Position numbers and translations under genes: made by a program | Shown here: piece by piece, positions 1 through 5,968 of the stretch | Numbering within the stretch: position 1 is the first letter of the stretch | Layout of the letters: each line of letters starts with the position of its first letter | Assembly: GCA_016302935.1 (NCBI GenBank) | Contig: JAEDMO010000020.1 | Coordinates: forward strand, 1-15,155 | Direction of reading: 5' to 3' | DNA from: Bacilli bacterium | GTDB lineage: Bacteria > Bacillota_I > Bacilli_A > RF39 > UBA660 | Length of the DNA stretch: 15,155 nucleotides | The notes under the pieces: model-generated | Database searches by the model: none | What the model saw: only the letters and a program-made list of their open reading frames with translations | Told to the model about the DNA's origin: nothing

Positions 1-15
1 GTTCCACGTGAAACA
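1..15. promoter_or_regulatory. parS: parS site (ParB/Spo0J binding), first base outside window
   Basis: GTTCCACGTGAAACA matches 15 of 15 visible positions of the 16-bp parS consensus TGTTNCACGTGAAACA. The missing first T would lie just before the window. This site loads the CTP-dependent clamp ParB (Spo0J) for origin segregation and SMC recruitment, and parS sites cluster near the replication origin. That fits the near-origin gene order that follows. Only the sequence match is visible; ParB occupancy is inferred. Confidence 0.85.
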
Positions 16-36
16 TCAAAAAAGAGGCAAAAATAC

Positions 37-65
37 TTGTAAAATTATTAAAAATATTATATATT
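37..65 (+). promoter_or_regulatory. Probable sigma-A promoter for SRP RNA
   Basis: TTGTAA (37-42) and TATATT (60-65) are separated by 17 bp, which is the spacing of a sigma-A promoter. The predicted start at about 71-72 coincides with the 5' end of the folded SRP RNA at about 70. AT-richness makes chance matches common, so support comes mainly from the position. Confidence 0.55.
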
Positions 66-69
66 ATTG

Positions 70-152
70 ATGACACAACATTAATGTTTGTAACAAGTCA
101 GGATTGGAAAATAGCAGCTTAACAAACCTCTTGGTGTGTGTGTCATTTTTTT
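70..152 (+). ncRNA. ffs: Small bacterial SRP RNA (4.5S type)
   Basis: This is the RNA of the signal recognition particle, which binds Ffh and directs nascent membrane proteins to FtsY. The conserved domain IV core is visible at 97-118 as GTCAGG, a GGAA tetraloop context and AGCAGC. The flanking helix pairs GTTTGT (86-91) with ACAAAC (122-127), and the closing helix pairs ATGACACA (70-77) with TGTGTCAT (139-146). The length of about 80 nt indicates the short form without an Alu domain. The terminal helix followed by a T-run at 146-152 also acts as a rho-independent terminator. In B. subtilis the equivalent scr gene lies between tadA and dnaX; here it lies before tadA. Exact ends are estimated from the fold. 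Confidence 0.88.
139..152 (+). terminator. SRP RNA 3' terminator abutting tadA RBS
   Basis: The 3' strand of the SRP closing helix (TGTGTCAT) runs directly into a seven-T tract at 146-152. The tadA Shine-Dalgarno AGGTG begins only two to three bases later (155-159). tadA is therefore probably transcribed by read-through of this terminator, because no separate promoter fits between them. Confidence 0.55.
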
Positions 153-164
153 GTAGGTGAATAT

Positions 165-635
165 ATGAAAGAGGATATTTTTGATACAAAAAATCAGTTT
201 TATTTAAATGAAAATGATTTTTTGTATCTAAATTTAGCGATAGAAAAAGCAAAACAGTCTTTTTTTGAAAATGAGGTTCCAATTGGAGCTGTATTAGTGT
301 ATGATGGTAATGTAGTGGTTGATCATAATAGAAAAGTGAAAACTAATTTGTGTACAGCACATGCAGAAATAAATGTTATTAATAAAATGTGTCACTTGGT
401 TGGAGATTGGCGTTTAAATGGAGCTACATTGTATATTACAATGTCCCCATGTTTAATGTGCATTGGAGCTATAATTGAAGCTAGAATTAGTAAAATTGTT
501 TATGGATGTGGTAATCCTTTAAATGATAAATATTTATCATTGCTACGTGAACGAGGAATTATTGTTGTAGGACCTGTTAGTGCTACTGCGTGTGGAAATC
601 TATTATCGAATTTTTTTAAAGAAAAAAGAAATTAA
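165..635 (+). CDS. tadA: tRNA-specific adenosine deaminase TadA
   Basis: TadA deaminates adenosine 34 to inosine in the wobble position of tRNA-Arg(ACG), using a catalytic zinc. The zinc/catalytic signature is visible as HAE (residues 66-68) and PCLMC (P95, C96, C99). The deaminase-fold motif NEVPIGAVLV (36-45) and WRLNGATLYIT (82-92) match the TadA family. The ATG at 165 was chosen because AGGTG lies six bases upstream; an earlier in-frame ATG at 138 falls inside the SRP RNA. The 156-residue length is normal, but the N-terminus is about 13 residues longer than B. subtilis TadA before EVP. That extra stretch is encoded by a 46-bp palindrome (183-228). The segment after YG is shorter than usual, and Ser replaces the common Glu before PC. 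Confidence 0.93.
   Translation: MKEDIFDTKNQFYLNENDFLYLNLAIEKAKQSFFENEVPIGAVLVYDGNVVVDHNRKVKTNLCTAHAEINVINKMCHLVGDWRLNGATLYITMSPCLMCIGAIIEARISKIVYGCGNPLNDKYLSLLRERGIIVVGPVSATACGNLLSNFFKEKRN
183..228. repeat. 46-bp near-perfect palindrome inside tadA
   Basis: The outer 14-base arms GATACAAAAAATCA (183-196) and TGATTTTTTGTATC (215-228) are exact reverse complements. The inner nine pairs continue to the centre TTTAAA (203-208) with one G-A mismatch (197/214) and one T-G wobble (201/210). The element encodes TadA residues about 7-22, all upstream of the conserved deaminase fold. Both strands therefore translate to similar peptides. A palindromic in-frame insertion, like the Rickettsia palindromic elements, is one explanation. 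Confidence 0.85.
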
Positions 636-662
636 TGCCATTTATACTGTTAATTTCTTTTT
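623..662 (+). terminator. Perfect 13-bp inverted repeat after tadA, likely terminator
   Basis: AAAAAGAAATTAA (623-635) and TTAATTTCTTTTT (650-662) are exact reverse complements around a 14-base loop. The T-rich 3' arm makes this a rho-independent terminator candidate. The tadA stop codon TAA forms the last three bases of the 5' arm. The stem has only one G-C pair, so it may be weak; the A-rich 5' arm could also let it work on the minus strand. Confidence 0.5.
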
Positions 663-690
663 GTATAAATTCTAAAAAAGTAAATAAATG

Positions 691-699
691 TGTTATAAT
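691..699 (+). promoter_or_regulatory. Extended -10 promoter for the dnaX cluster
   Basis: TGTTATAAT contains a consensus -10 TATAAT (694-699) with an extended -10 TG at 691-692. No good -35 box is present at the usual distance. The predicted start near 705-706 falls on the first base of the dnaX Shine-Dalgarno (706-710), giving a leader of only about 11 nt. Confidence 0.55.
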
Positions 700-716
700 T
701 GTTTTGGAGGTGTATT

Positions 717-2429
717 GTGGAATATTTAGCTTTGTATAGAAAATATCGTCCGATAAGATTTTCTGATATTTCTGGACAGGATAATATTGTAAAAATTATT
801 CATAATTCGATTGTTAATAATAAAATTTCACACGCATATTTATTGTGCGGACCTAGGGGGACAGGAAAAACAACTATGGCTAAATTGATAGCCCGTATGG
901 TAAATTGTGAAAATTTGATTGATGGGGAACCTTGTGGAAAATGCAATAGTTGTTTAAGTATAAATAATAATAGTAATGATGATATTATTGAAATGGATGC
1001 AGCCTCAAATAATGGAGTTGATGAAATTAGGGAAATTAGAGATAAGGTGAATTTAGTTCCGTCAATATCAAAATATAAAGTTTATATTATTGATGAAGTG
1101 CATATGCTTTCTACTGGTGCATTTAATGCCTTGTTGAAAACTTTGGAAGAACCACCTAAACATGTTATCTTTATTCTGGCTACTACAGAAGAACAAAAAA
1201 TACCATTGACTATAGCATCTAGATGTCAAAAATACAATTTTACTAAGTTAACTGTGGATAATATTGTTAAGCGTTTGAAAGAAATTGTAATGGCTGAAAA
1301 ATTAACCGTTAATGATGAAGTTTTGACTGAAATTGCTCGTTTTTCTGATGGTGGTATGAGAGATGCTATTAATATGCTTGATCAACTCGTTTCATCAGTT
1401 AGTGGTGAAATTACAATTAATAATGTTTATGAAATTAATGGTATTTTATCTTTTACAGATATTTGTGATTTTTTAATTATGCTTTCTGATGGTAATTTAT
1501 CTAATATTTTAAATTTTGTTGATAAAATGGAGTCTGGTGGTAAAGATTTAGTTAAATTATTAGAAGAAATGTTACTAATAATAAAAGATGTTTTAATTTT
1601 TAAAAATTGTCCAGACTTAATTGTGGATAACTTAAAAAAACCAAATATTCAAAAATTAGGAGATTTATATAATGAAGAATTCATTTATTATTTTGTTAAT
1701 AGTGTTGATGAATTAATTGGTAAAATTAAGTTTTCTAGTCACCCAACTGTGTTGGTACAAGTGTTCTTTGTAAATTTAGTTAATTATTATAAAAATTTAA
1801 ATGATAGGTTGGGAAATAAAATTATTTCCGGGAAATATTTCCCGGAAATAATTGAAGAAAAAAATCAAACTATAGAAGAGAAAAATTATTTCCCGGGAAA
1901 TAATGATGAGAAAAAAAGCAAAACTGTGGAAAACAATAAGTTGAGTGATGATGTTAAAAAAATTAGAATTAATAATGCATTGGCAATGGCTGATAAAAAA
2001 TTCTTATTAAATTTGAAAAAAATATGGAATTCTGTTGGAGAATATTTGTTAGATAAAAATTTTGGAGTAATTGCTGGATTACTTAATGATACTATTCCGG
2101 TTGTAGCCAGTGAAGAAGTTTTGATCTTGGTAAGTGAAAATAACTCGGTAATTTCTAGATTAAATGAATTTAATGCTGATGTTTCTTTGTTTTTGAAAAA
2201 ATTTTTTAATCTTGAATATAAAGTTGCGGTAATTAATAATGTTGAATGGGATAATGAAAAGAAAAAATTTGTGGAAAATAAGAAAAATAATATTAAATAT
2301 AGAGTTATTTCTGAAGATTCTTGTGATAAAAATAAAGTTTCTTTATCCGATGAAAGTAAAAAAAGTGTAAATGATGACGTTAATAATTTAATTAATATCA
2401 TTGGTGATGATATAATAGAATATATGTAG
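717..2429 (+). CDS. dnaX: DNA polymerase III subunits gamma and tau DnaX
   Basis: DnaX is the AAA+ motor of the clamp loader that opens the sliding clamp at primer-template junctions. Visible motifs are Walker A GPRGTGKT (45-52), four zinc-binding cysteines (C64, C73, C76, C79), Walker B IIDEVHML (124-131), LLKTLEEPP, the sensor 1 region ATTEEQKIPLTIASRCQ and a C-terminal tau-like region. GTG at 717 was chosen because GGAGG lies six bases upstream; the in-frame TTG at 699 overlaps the -10 box. At 570 residues it is a full tau. The linker after domain III (residues about 369-400) is built from two perfect palindromes and A7 tracts, which may permit synthesis of a shorter gamma form. The stop overlaps the SD of ebfC, so the two are co-transcribed. 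Confidence 0.96.
   Translation: MEYLALYRKYRPIRFSDISGQDNIVKIIHNSIVNNKISHAYLLCGPRGTGKTTMAKLIARMVNCENLIDGEPCGKCNSCLSINNNSNDDIIEMDAASNNGVDEIREIRDKVNLVPSISKYKVYIIDEVHMLSTGAFNALLKTLEEPPKHVIFILATTEEQKIPLTIASRCQKYNFTKLTVDNIVKRLKEIVMAEKLTVNDEVLTEIARFSDGGMRDAINMLDQLVSSVSGEITINNVYEINGILSFTDICDFLIMLSDGNLSNILNFVDKMESGGKDLVKLLEEMLLIIKDVLIFKNCPDLIVDNLKKPNIQKLGDLYNEEFIYYFVNSVDELIGKIKFSSHPTVLVQVFFVNLVNYYKNLNDRLGNKIISGKYFPEIIEEKNQTIEEKNYFPGNNDEKKSKTVENNKLSDDVKKIRINNALAMADKKFLLNLKKIWNSVGEYLLDKNFGVIAGLLNDTIPVVASEEVLILVSENNSVISRLNEFNADVSLFLKKFFNLEYKVAVINNVEWDNEKKKFVENKKNNIKYRVISEDSCDKNKVSLSDESKKSVNDDVNNLINIIGDDIIEYM
1821..1852. repeat. 32-bp perfect palindrome in dnaX linker
   Basis: The half-site ATTATTTCCGGGAAAT (1821-1836) is followed directly by its exact reverse complement (1837-1852). 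It encodes residues 369-379 (IISGKYFPEII) beyond the AAA+ and collar domains. Its CCGGG core stands out from the AT-rich surroundings. As RNA it would form a stem of about 14 bp with a four-base loop. Confidence 0.9.
1885..1904. repeat. 20-bp perfect palindrome in dnaX linker, related to the 32-bp one
   Basis: ATTATTTCCCGGGAAATAAT is an exact palindrome and shares the ATTATTTCC / GGGAAAT modules with the palindrome at 1821-1852. The intervening DNA also holds a direct repeat of the type A-T-(T/A)-GAAGA-(A/G)-AAAAAT, so the linker looks as if it grew by duplication of one palindromic unit. Confidence 0.85.
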
Positions 2430-2439
2430 GAGGCAAATT

Positions 2440-2736
2440 ATGAATATACAAAATTTAATGAAACAAGCACAACAAATGCAAAGAGAAATTCAAAAGATTC
2501 AAACAGAATTAGAAAGTACAGAATATAATGGAACTTCTGCTTTGGTAAACGTGGTTGTTAATGGTAAAAAGGACTTGTTGAGAGTCAATATTAATAATAA
2601 AGAGGAAATTACTTGTGATGATATTGAAATGCTAGAAGATATGATTTTGACTGCTGTTAATGATGCTTTTAAAAAAGTAGATGCAGATAAGGAAGCAAAA
2701 CTTAGTAAATATCAAGGGTTAGCTGGGATGATTTAA
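2440..2736 (+). CDS. ebfC: YbaB/EbfC family nucleoid-associated protein
   Basis: This 98-residue protein belongs to the YbaB/EbfC family (B. subtilis YaaK), dimeric DNA-binding proteins encoded between dnaX and recR in most bacteria. The N-terminal helix MNIQNLMKQAQQMQREIQKIQTEL is typical, followed by the beta-sheet segment ALVNVVVNGKKDLLRVNIN and a C-terminal helix. The AGGAGG at 2428-2433 overlaps the dnaX stop and sits six bases before the ATG, indicating translational coupling. Its precise cellular role is not established; a link to recombination or nucleoid structure is inferred from location and family. Confidence 0.92.
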   Translation: MNIQNLMKQAQQMQREIQKIQTELESTEYNGTSALVNVVVNGKKDLLRVNINNKEEITCDDIEMLEDMILTAVNDAFKKVDADKEAKLSKYQGLAGMI

Positions 2737-2737
2737 T

Positions 2738-3337
2738 ATGATATATCCAACTGGTATTAAAAATTTGATAGAATCTTTTAAAAATTTACCTGGTATTGGG
2801 GATAAAACAGCTGAAAGATTAACCTTTGCGTTAGTTAATTTTGATAAAAGTTTATTAACTGATTTTGCTAATGCAATTATTGATGTTAGGGATAATATTA
2901 GTAGGTGTGAGGTATGTAATAATCTTTGTGAGGGAACTGTTTGTAATATTTGTTCTTCAGATAACAGAGATAATGATGTTATTTTTGTTGTTGAAAATGC
3001 CAAGGATATAATTTTATTTGAAAAAATTGGAATATACAACGGACTTTATCATGTTTTGGACGGTCTTATTTCTCCACTTGATGGAATTAATCCTGAGGAT
3101 ATAAATATTAATTCGTTGATAGAAAGGGTTAAAAGTAATAAGATAAAGGAGATAATTTTGGCATTAAAACCAAGTGTTGAGGGTGAAACTACTATGCAAT
3201 ATATAAAAAAAATTTTGGAAAGTTATAATGTTAAAATTTCTAGAATTGCTAGTGGTATTCCTTTGGGGGCTGAGATGGAATATATTGATAGTATGACTTT
3301 GGAAATAGCTTTGGAAGATAGAATTAATATATCATAA
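2738..3337 (+). CDS. recR: Recombination mediator protein RecR
   Basis: RecR acts with RecO (and RecF) to load RecA onto SSB-coated single-stranded DNA at gaps. The 199-residue length is standard. Domains in order are a helix-hairpin-helix LPGIGDKTAERL (17-28), a C4 zinc finger (C57, C60, C69, C72), a Toprim domain with VVENAKD and GLYHVLDGLISPLDGI, the EGETT motif, and the C-terminal IASGIPLGAEMEY signature. The ATG is one base after the ebfC stop, so the pair is coupled within the operon. No key residue is missing. Confidence 0.96.
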   Translation: MIYPTGIKNLIESFKNLPGIGDKTAERLTFALVNFDKSLLTDFANAIIDVRDNISRCEVCNNLCEGTVCNICSSDNRDNDVIFVVENAKDIILFEKIGIYNGLYHVLDGLISPLDGINPEDININSLIERVKSNKIKEIILALKPSVEGETTMQYIKKILESYNVKISRIASGIPLGAEMEYIDSMTLEIALEDRINIS

Positions 3338-3376
3338 AAGAGCTTTTTTATTCATAATCATTAATAGGTGATGGTT

Positions 3377-3568
3377 ATGTTAAAAAAATTTATTAAATTA
3401 GTTAAAAAAATTGTTTTTGCTGCAATTACACTTTATGGTTATAATATAGTTACTGCACCTTTAAATTTGCAAATTCCAATTAACTTTGTGACTTTAGGGT
3501 TGGTTAGTTTACTTGGAATTCCTTCTTTGATTGGTCTGATTTTGATTGTTATGCTTTTTTTTAGTTAG
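3377..3568 (+). CDS. bofA: BofA-family small integral membrane protein
   Basis: In B. subtilis BofA sits in the outer forespore membrane and, with SpoIVFA, holds the protease SpoIVFB inactive, delaying pro-sigma-K processing. This 63-residue protein has two hydrophobic segments (about 10-27 and 37-62) and the family's conserved C-terminal pattern, here LQIPINFVTLGLVSLLGIPS. Its place after recR matches B. subtilis. The ATG at 3377 was chosen because AGGTG ends six bases upstream; GTG at 3368 and ATG at 3371 are in-frame alternatives. It is shorter than B. subtilis BofA (87 residues) at the N-terminus. Family assignment rests on motif and synteny; the sporulation role is inferred. Confidence 0.8.
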   Translation: MLKKFIKLVKKIVFAAITLYGYNIVTAPLNLQIPINFVTLGLVSLLGIPSLIGLILIVMLFFS

Positions 3569-3579
3569 TAGGTGATAAT

Positions 3580-4461
3580 ATGATTTCTAAATATGTTAAT
3601 GGACAACCATCCATTTATAATACATTAGTTAATCAAAATATTAACAATAAGTTATCACATGCTTATTTAATCGATGCTAGTGGCAACGCAAATGCAATCA
3701 ATATTGTTAAAGATTTTTGTAAATTTTTAATGTGTCCTAAAAAAATTGTGGATAAGTGTTGCGATGATACATGTGATATTTGTTATAATTTTGATAATTC
3801 TTTATGTAATGAATTTAAGTTGATTGATAGTGACGGGTTGTGGATAAAAAAAGAACAAATTTTAGATTTACAAAATGATTTTAGTAAAAAAAGTACAGGA
3901 GGTTTGAAGAAAATTTATGTTATTGCAGAGGCGGCTAAATTAAATCAAAGTTCTGCTAATACATTACTTAAGTTTTTGGAAGAGCCTGATGATAATATTA
4001 TTGCTTTTTTGATTACTAATAATGTTAATTTGGTTTTGGAGACTATTAAGTCTAGATGTCAATTTATTAAATTAAATGCCAATGTTTTGGATGGTTTAGA
4101 AAAAATTGATAATATAGATAAACTTTTTGAATTTGCTTACTTTTTAGAGGAAAAGGGCAATAGGACTATTATTTATGAAAAAGAAAAGTGGTTAAATTAT
4201 TTTTCAAATAGGAATGATTGTTACAATGCTTTAAATGTGTTGGTAAATGTATATAATTTGATTTTAAAATATAAATTAGGGTATTTAACTAATATTGATG
4301 AAGATTATAGGTCCTTTTTTGATAAAATTGTATCTTTGAATACTGTGGATAAATTAGTATCAAAATTATTGTCCTTAGTAAAATATTGTGACGATGTTAA
4401 AAAAAATGTTAATATAAATTTATTAATTGATAACTTAATTTTTAGTTTTGGTGGTGAATAA
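3580..4461 (+). CDS. holB: DNA polymerase III subunit delta'
   Basis: Delta' is the stationary AAA+ subunit of the clamp loader that partners DnaX and delta. It resembles DnaX in fold: LSHAYLI (25-31) precedes a degenerate P-loop (SGNANA, 34-39) that lacks the GK(T/S) needed for ATP binding, as expected for delta'. A cysteine cluster (C52, C60/C61, C65, C68) corresponds to the zinc module, and NTLLKFLEEP plus the arginine-finger motif SRCQ follow. The 293-residue length is somewhat shorter than B. subtilis HolB. AGGTGAT lies just upstream of the ATG. The gene ends two bases before ricT, so the two are probably co-translated. Confidence 0.92.
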   Translation: MISKYVNGQPSIYNTLVNQNINNKLSHAYLIDASGNANAINIVKDFCKFLMCPKKIVDKCCDDTCDICYNFDNSLCNEFKLIDSDGLWIKKEQILDLQNDFSKKSTGGLKKIYVIAEAAKLNQSSANTLLKFLEEPDDNIIAFLITNNVNLVLETIKSRCQFIKLNANVLDGLEKIDNIDKLFEFAYFLEEKGNRTIIYEKEKWLNYFSNRNDCYNALNVLVNVYNLILKYKLGYLTNIDEDYRSFFDKIVSLNTVDKLVSKLLSLVKYCDDVKKNVNINLLIDNLIFSFGGE

Positions 4462-4463
4462 TA

Positions 4464-5246
4464 ATGGGTTTAGTTTCGGTAGTTTTTAATAATAGTAATA
4501 AAAAGTACTGTTTTAATGATAATGGTTTAAAGCTTAAGAAAAATTTGACAGTTATTGTTGATACTGATAAAGGTTTACAATTTGGAAAAGTTGTTCAGTT
4601 TATTAAAAACGATAATTATAATAATTCTGATTTTAATAACGTTGTAAGAATTTCAACAAAAAAAGATTACCTACAACATTTAAATAATTTGAAGGATGCA
4701 AGTAAGGCGGTTGATATTTGTAAAAATATTATTGCAAACAATAAATTAAATATGTCTATTGTTGATGCTTTTTATATGTTTGATAGAAGTCAATTGGTTT
4801 TTAGATTTGTTTCTGAAGAAAGGGTTGATTTTAGAAATTTAGCAAAAGAATTGGGAGCTATTTTTAAAACTAGAATTGAGTTGAGACAGGTTGGTATTAG
4901 AGATAAGGCAAAAGAAATTGGTGGGATTGGGCCTTGTGGTAGACTTTTATGCTGTTCTACTTTTTTGAATGATTTTGATAGTGTTTCTATAAATATGGCT
5001 AAAAATCAATTGTTGGCACTCAATCCTAGTAAGATTAATGGTTTGTGTGGTAGACTTTTATGTTGCTTGAAATACGAGGATGATAATTATTATGAATATA
5101 AAAGTGGATTGCCACATATTGGACAGGGGATTGGTACAAAAGAAGGTTATGGGAAGGTTATATCAGTTGATATTTTTAATAGAAAGTATAAAGTTTATGT
5201 TGATGGTGTTGGAATAGTTGAAGTGGTTTTGAACGATGAAAGTTAG
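4464..5246 (+). CDS. ricT: RicT (YaaT), PSP1-domain regulator of RNase Y
   Basis: RicT forms the RicA-RicF-RicT (Y) complex, which carries iron-sulfur clusters and steers RNase Y maturation of polycistronic mRNAs; it also influences sporulation and competence in B. subtilis. The PSP1 domain is recognisable in the centre, with two copies of a cysteine motif: GPCGRLLCC (C158, C163, C164) and GLCGRLLCC (C195, C200, C201), the positions used for cluster binding in the family. The length of 260 residues is close to B. subtilis YaaT. The 3' end overlaps trmN6 by 11 bases. The partners RicA and RicF are not in this window. Confidence 0.93.
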   Translation: MGLVSVVFNNSNKKYCFNDNGLKLKKNLTVIVDTDKGLQFGKVVQFIKNDNYNNSDFNNVVRISTKKDYLQHLNNLKDASKAVDICKNIIANNKLNMSIVDAFYMFDRSQLVFRFVSEERVDFRNLAKELGAIFKTRIELRQVGIRDKAKEIGGIGPCGRLLCCSTFLNDFDSVSINMAKNQLLALNPSKINGLCGRLLCCLKYEDDNYYEYKSGLPHIGQGIGTKEGYGKVISVDIFNRKYKVYVDGVGIVEVVLNDES

Positions 5247-5958
5247 ACATAGGTTGTTAAATTTTAAAAATAAAATCATTTATCAAGATGATCATTGGTT
5301 TAATTTTTCCTTAGATTCTGTACTACTTTCTAATTTTGTGACTATTAGAAAAAATGATAAAAATGTTATTGATTTTTGTACTGGAAATGCAATAATTCCC
5401 TTTCTTTTAACTTATAGGACGTCTGCTTCAATTACAGGAATAGAAATCCAAAAATGTGTGTATGAGTTGGGTGTTGAATCAGCTGTTGAAAATGGATTTG
5501 ATAATCAAATTAAGCTTATTAATGATGATATTAAGAATTTAGTTAATCTTTTTTCTGCTGGAAGTTTTGATGTTGTTACTTGTAATCCTCCTTATTTTAA
5601 ATATACTAGCGATAAGTATTTAAATGATGATTATGTTAAGTGTGTGGCAAGACATGAGATTTTGGTTAATCTGGAAGATGTAGTTTTAAATGCTAGTTAT
5701 TTGTTAAAAAATGGTGGTACTTTTGCAATGGTGCATCAATGTGATAGATTAACAGAGATTATTAATTTGTTGCAAAAATATAATATTGAACCTAAGAAAT
5801 TACAATTTGTTTATCCTAAATTAGGCGTTAATAGTAATATGCTGTTAATTGAGGGAGTTAAACGTGGTAAGGTTGGTTTAAAAGTGTTAAAACCATTCTA
5901 TGTTCATAATGATGATGGTTCATACACTAAGGAAGTTAAAAAAATGTTTCAGGAATGA
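5236..5958 (+). CDS. trmN6: tRNA1(Val) (adenine(37)-N6)-methyltransferase family protein (YabB-like)
   Basis: This is a SAM-dependent Rossmann methyltransferase of the TrmN6/YabB family. SAM-binding motif I is VIDFCTGNAIIP (44-55), the acidic motif is ITGIEIQ, and the catalytic NPPY of N6-adenine methyltransferases is at 117-120. The family methylates adenine in RNA; E. coli TrmN6 modifies A37 of tRNA1(Val), but the substrate here is inferred only. The start codon lies inside the ricT coding sequence (11-base overlap) without a strong Shine-Dalgarno, so translation is probably coupled. yabA and yazA, found nearby in B. subtilis, are absent here. Confidence 0.85.
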   Translation: MKVRHRLLNFKNKIIYQDDHWFNFSLDSVLLSNFVTIRKNDKNVIDFCTGNAIIPFLLTYRTSASITGIEIQKCVYELGVESAVENGFDNQIKLINDDIKNLVNLFSAGSFDVVTCNPPYFKYTSDKYLNDDYVKCVARHEILVNLEDVVLNASYLLKNGGTFAMVHQCDRLTEIINLLQKYNIEPKKLQFVYPKLGVNSNMLLIEGVKRGKVGLKVLKPFYVHNDDGSYTKEVKKMFQE

Positions 5959-5968
5959 GGTAATATTA

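Noticed and set aside
138..164. Earlier ATG for tadA at 138
   Set aside because: It lies within the SRP RNA closing helix without a Shine-Dalgarno; ATG 165 has AGGTG at proper distance.
64..282. A minus-strand open frame whose product resembles the TadA N-terminus (DTKNHFHLNKTDFLY)
   Set aside because: The similarity is a direct result of the 46-bp palindrome read on the other strand, and the frame runs across the SRP RNA with no ribosome site or homology beyond it.
1886..2401. Long minus-strand open frame antisense to dnaX (171 codons)
   Set aside because: Low-complexity, Leu/Phe/Ser-rich translation typical of a shadow of an AT-rich gene; no start signals.
3334..3352. Possible terminator AAAAGAGCTTTTTT after recR
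   Set aside because: The stem is three A-T pairs around GAGC, and bofA follows closely with no promoter, so termination is unlikely.
5236..5246. Possible frameshift or fusion between ricT and trmN6 because of overlap
   Set aside because: Both products have complete family motifs and plausible ends; an 11-base overlap is ordinary translational coupling.
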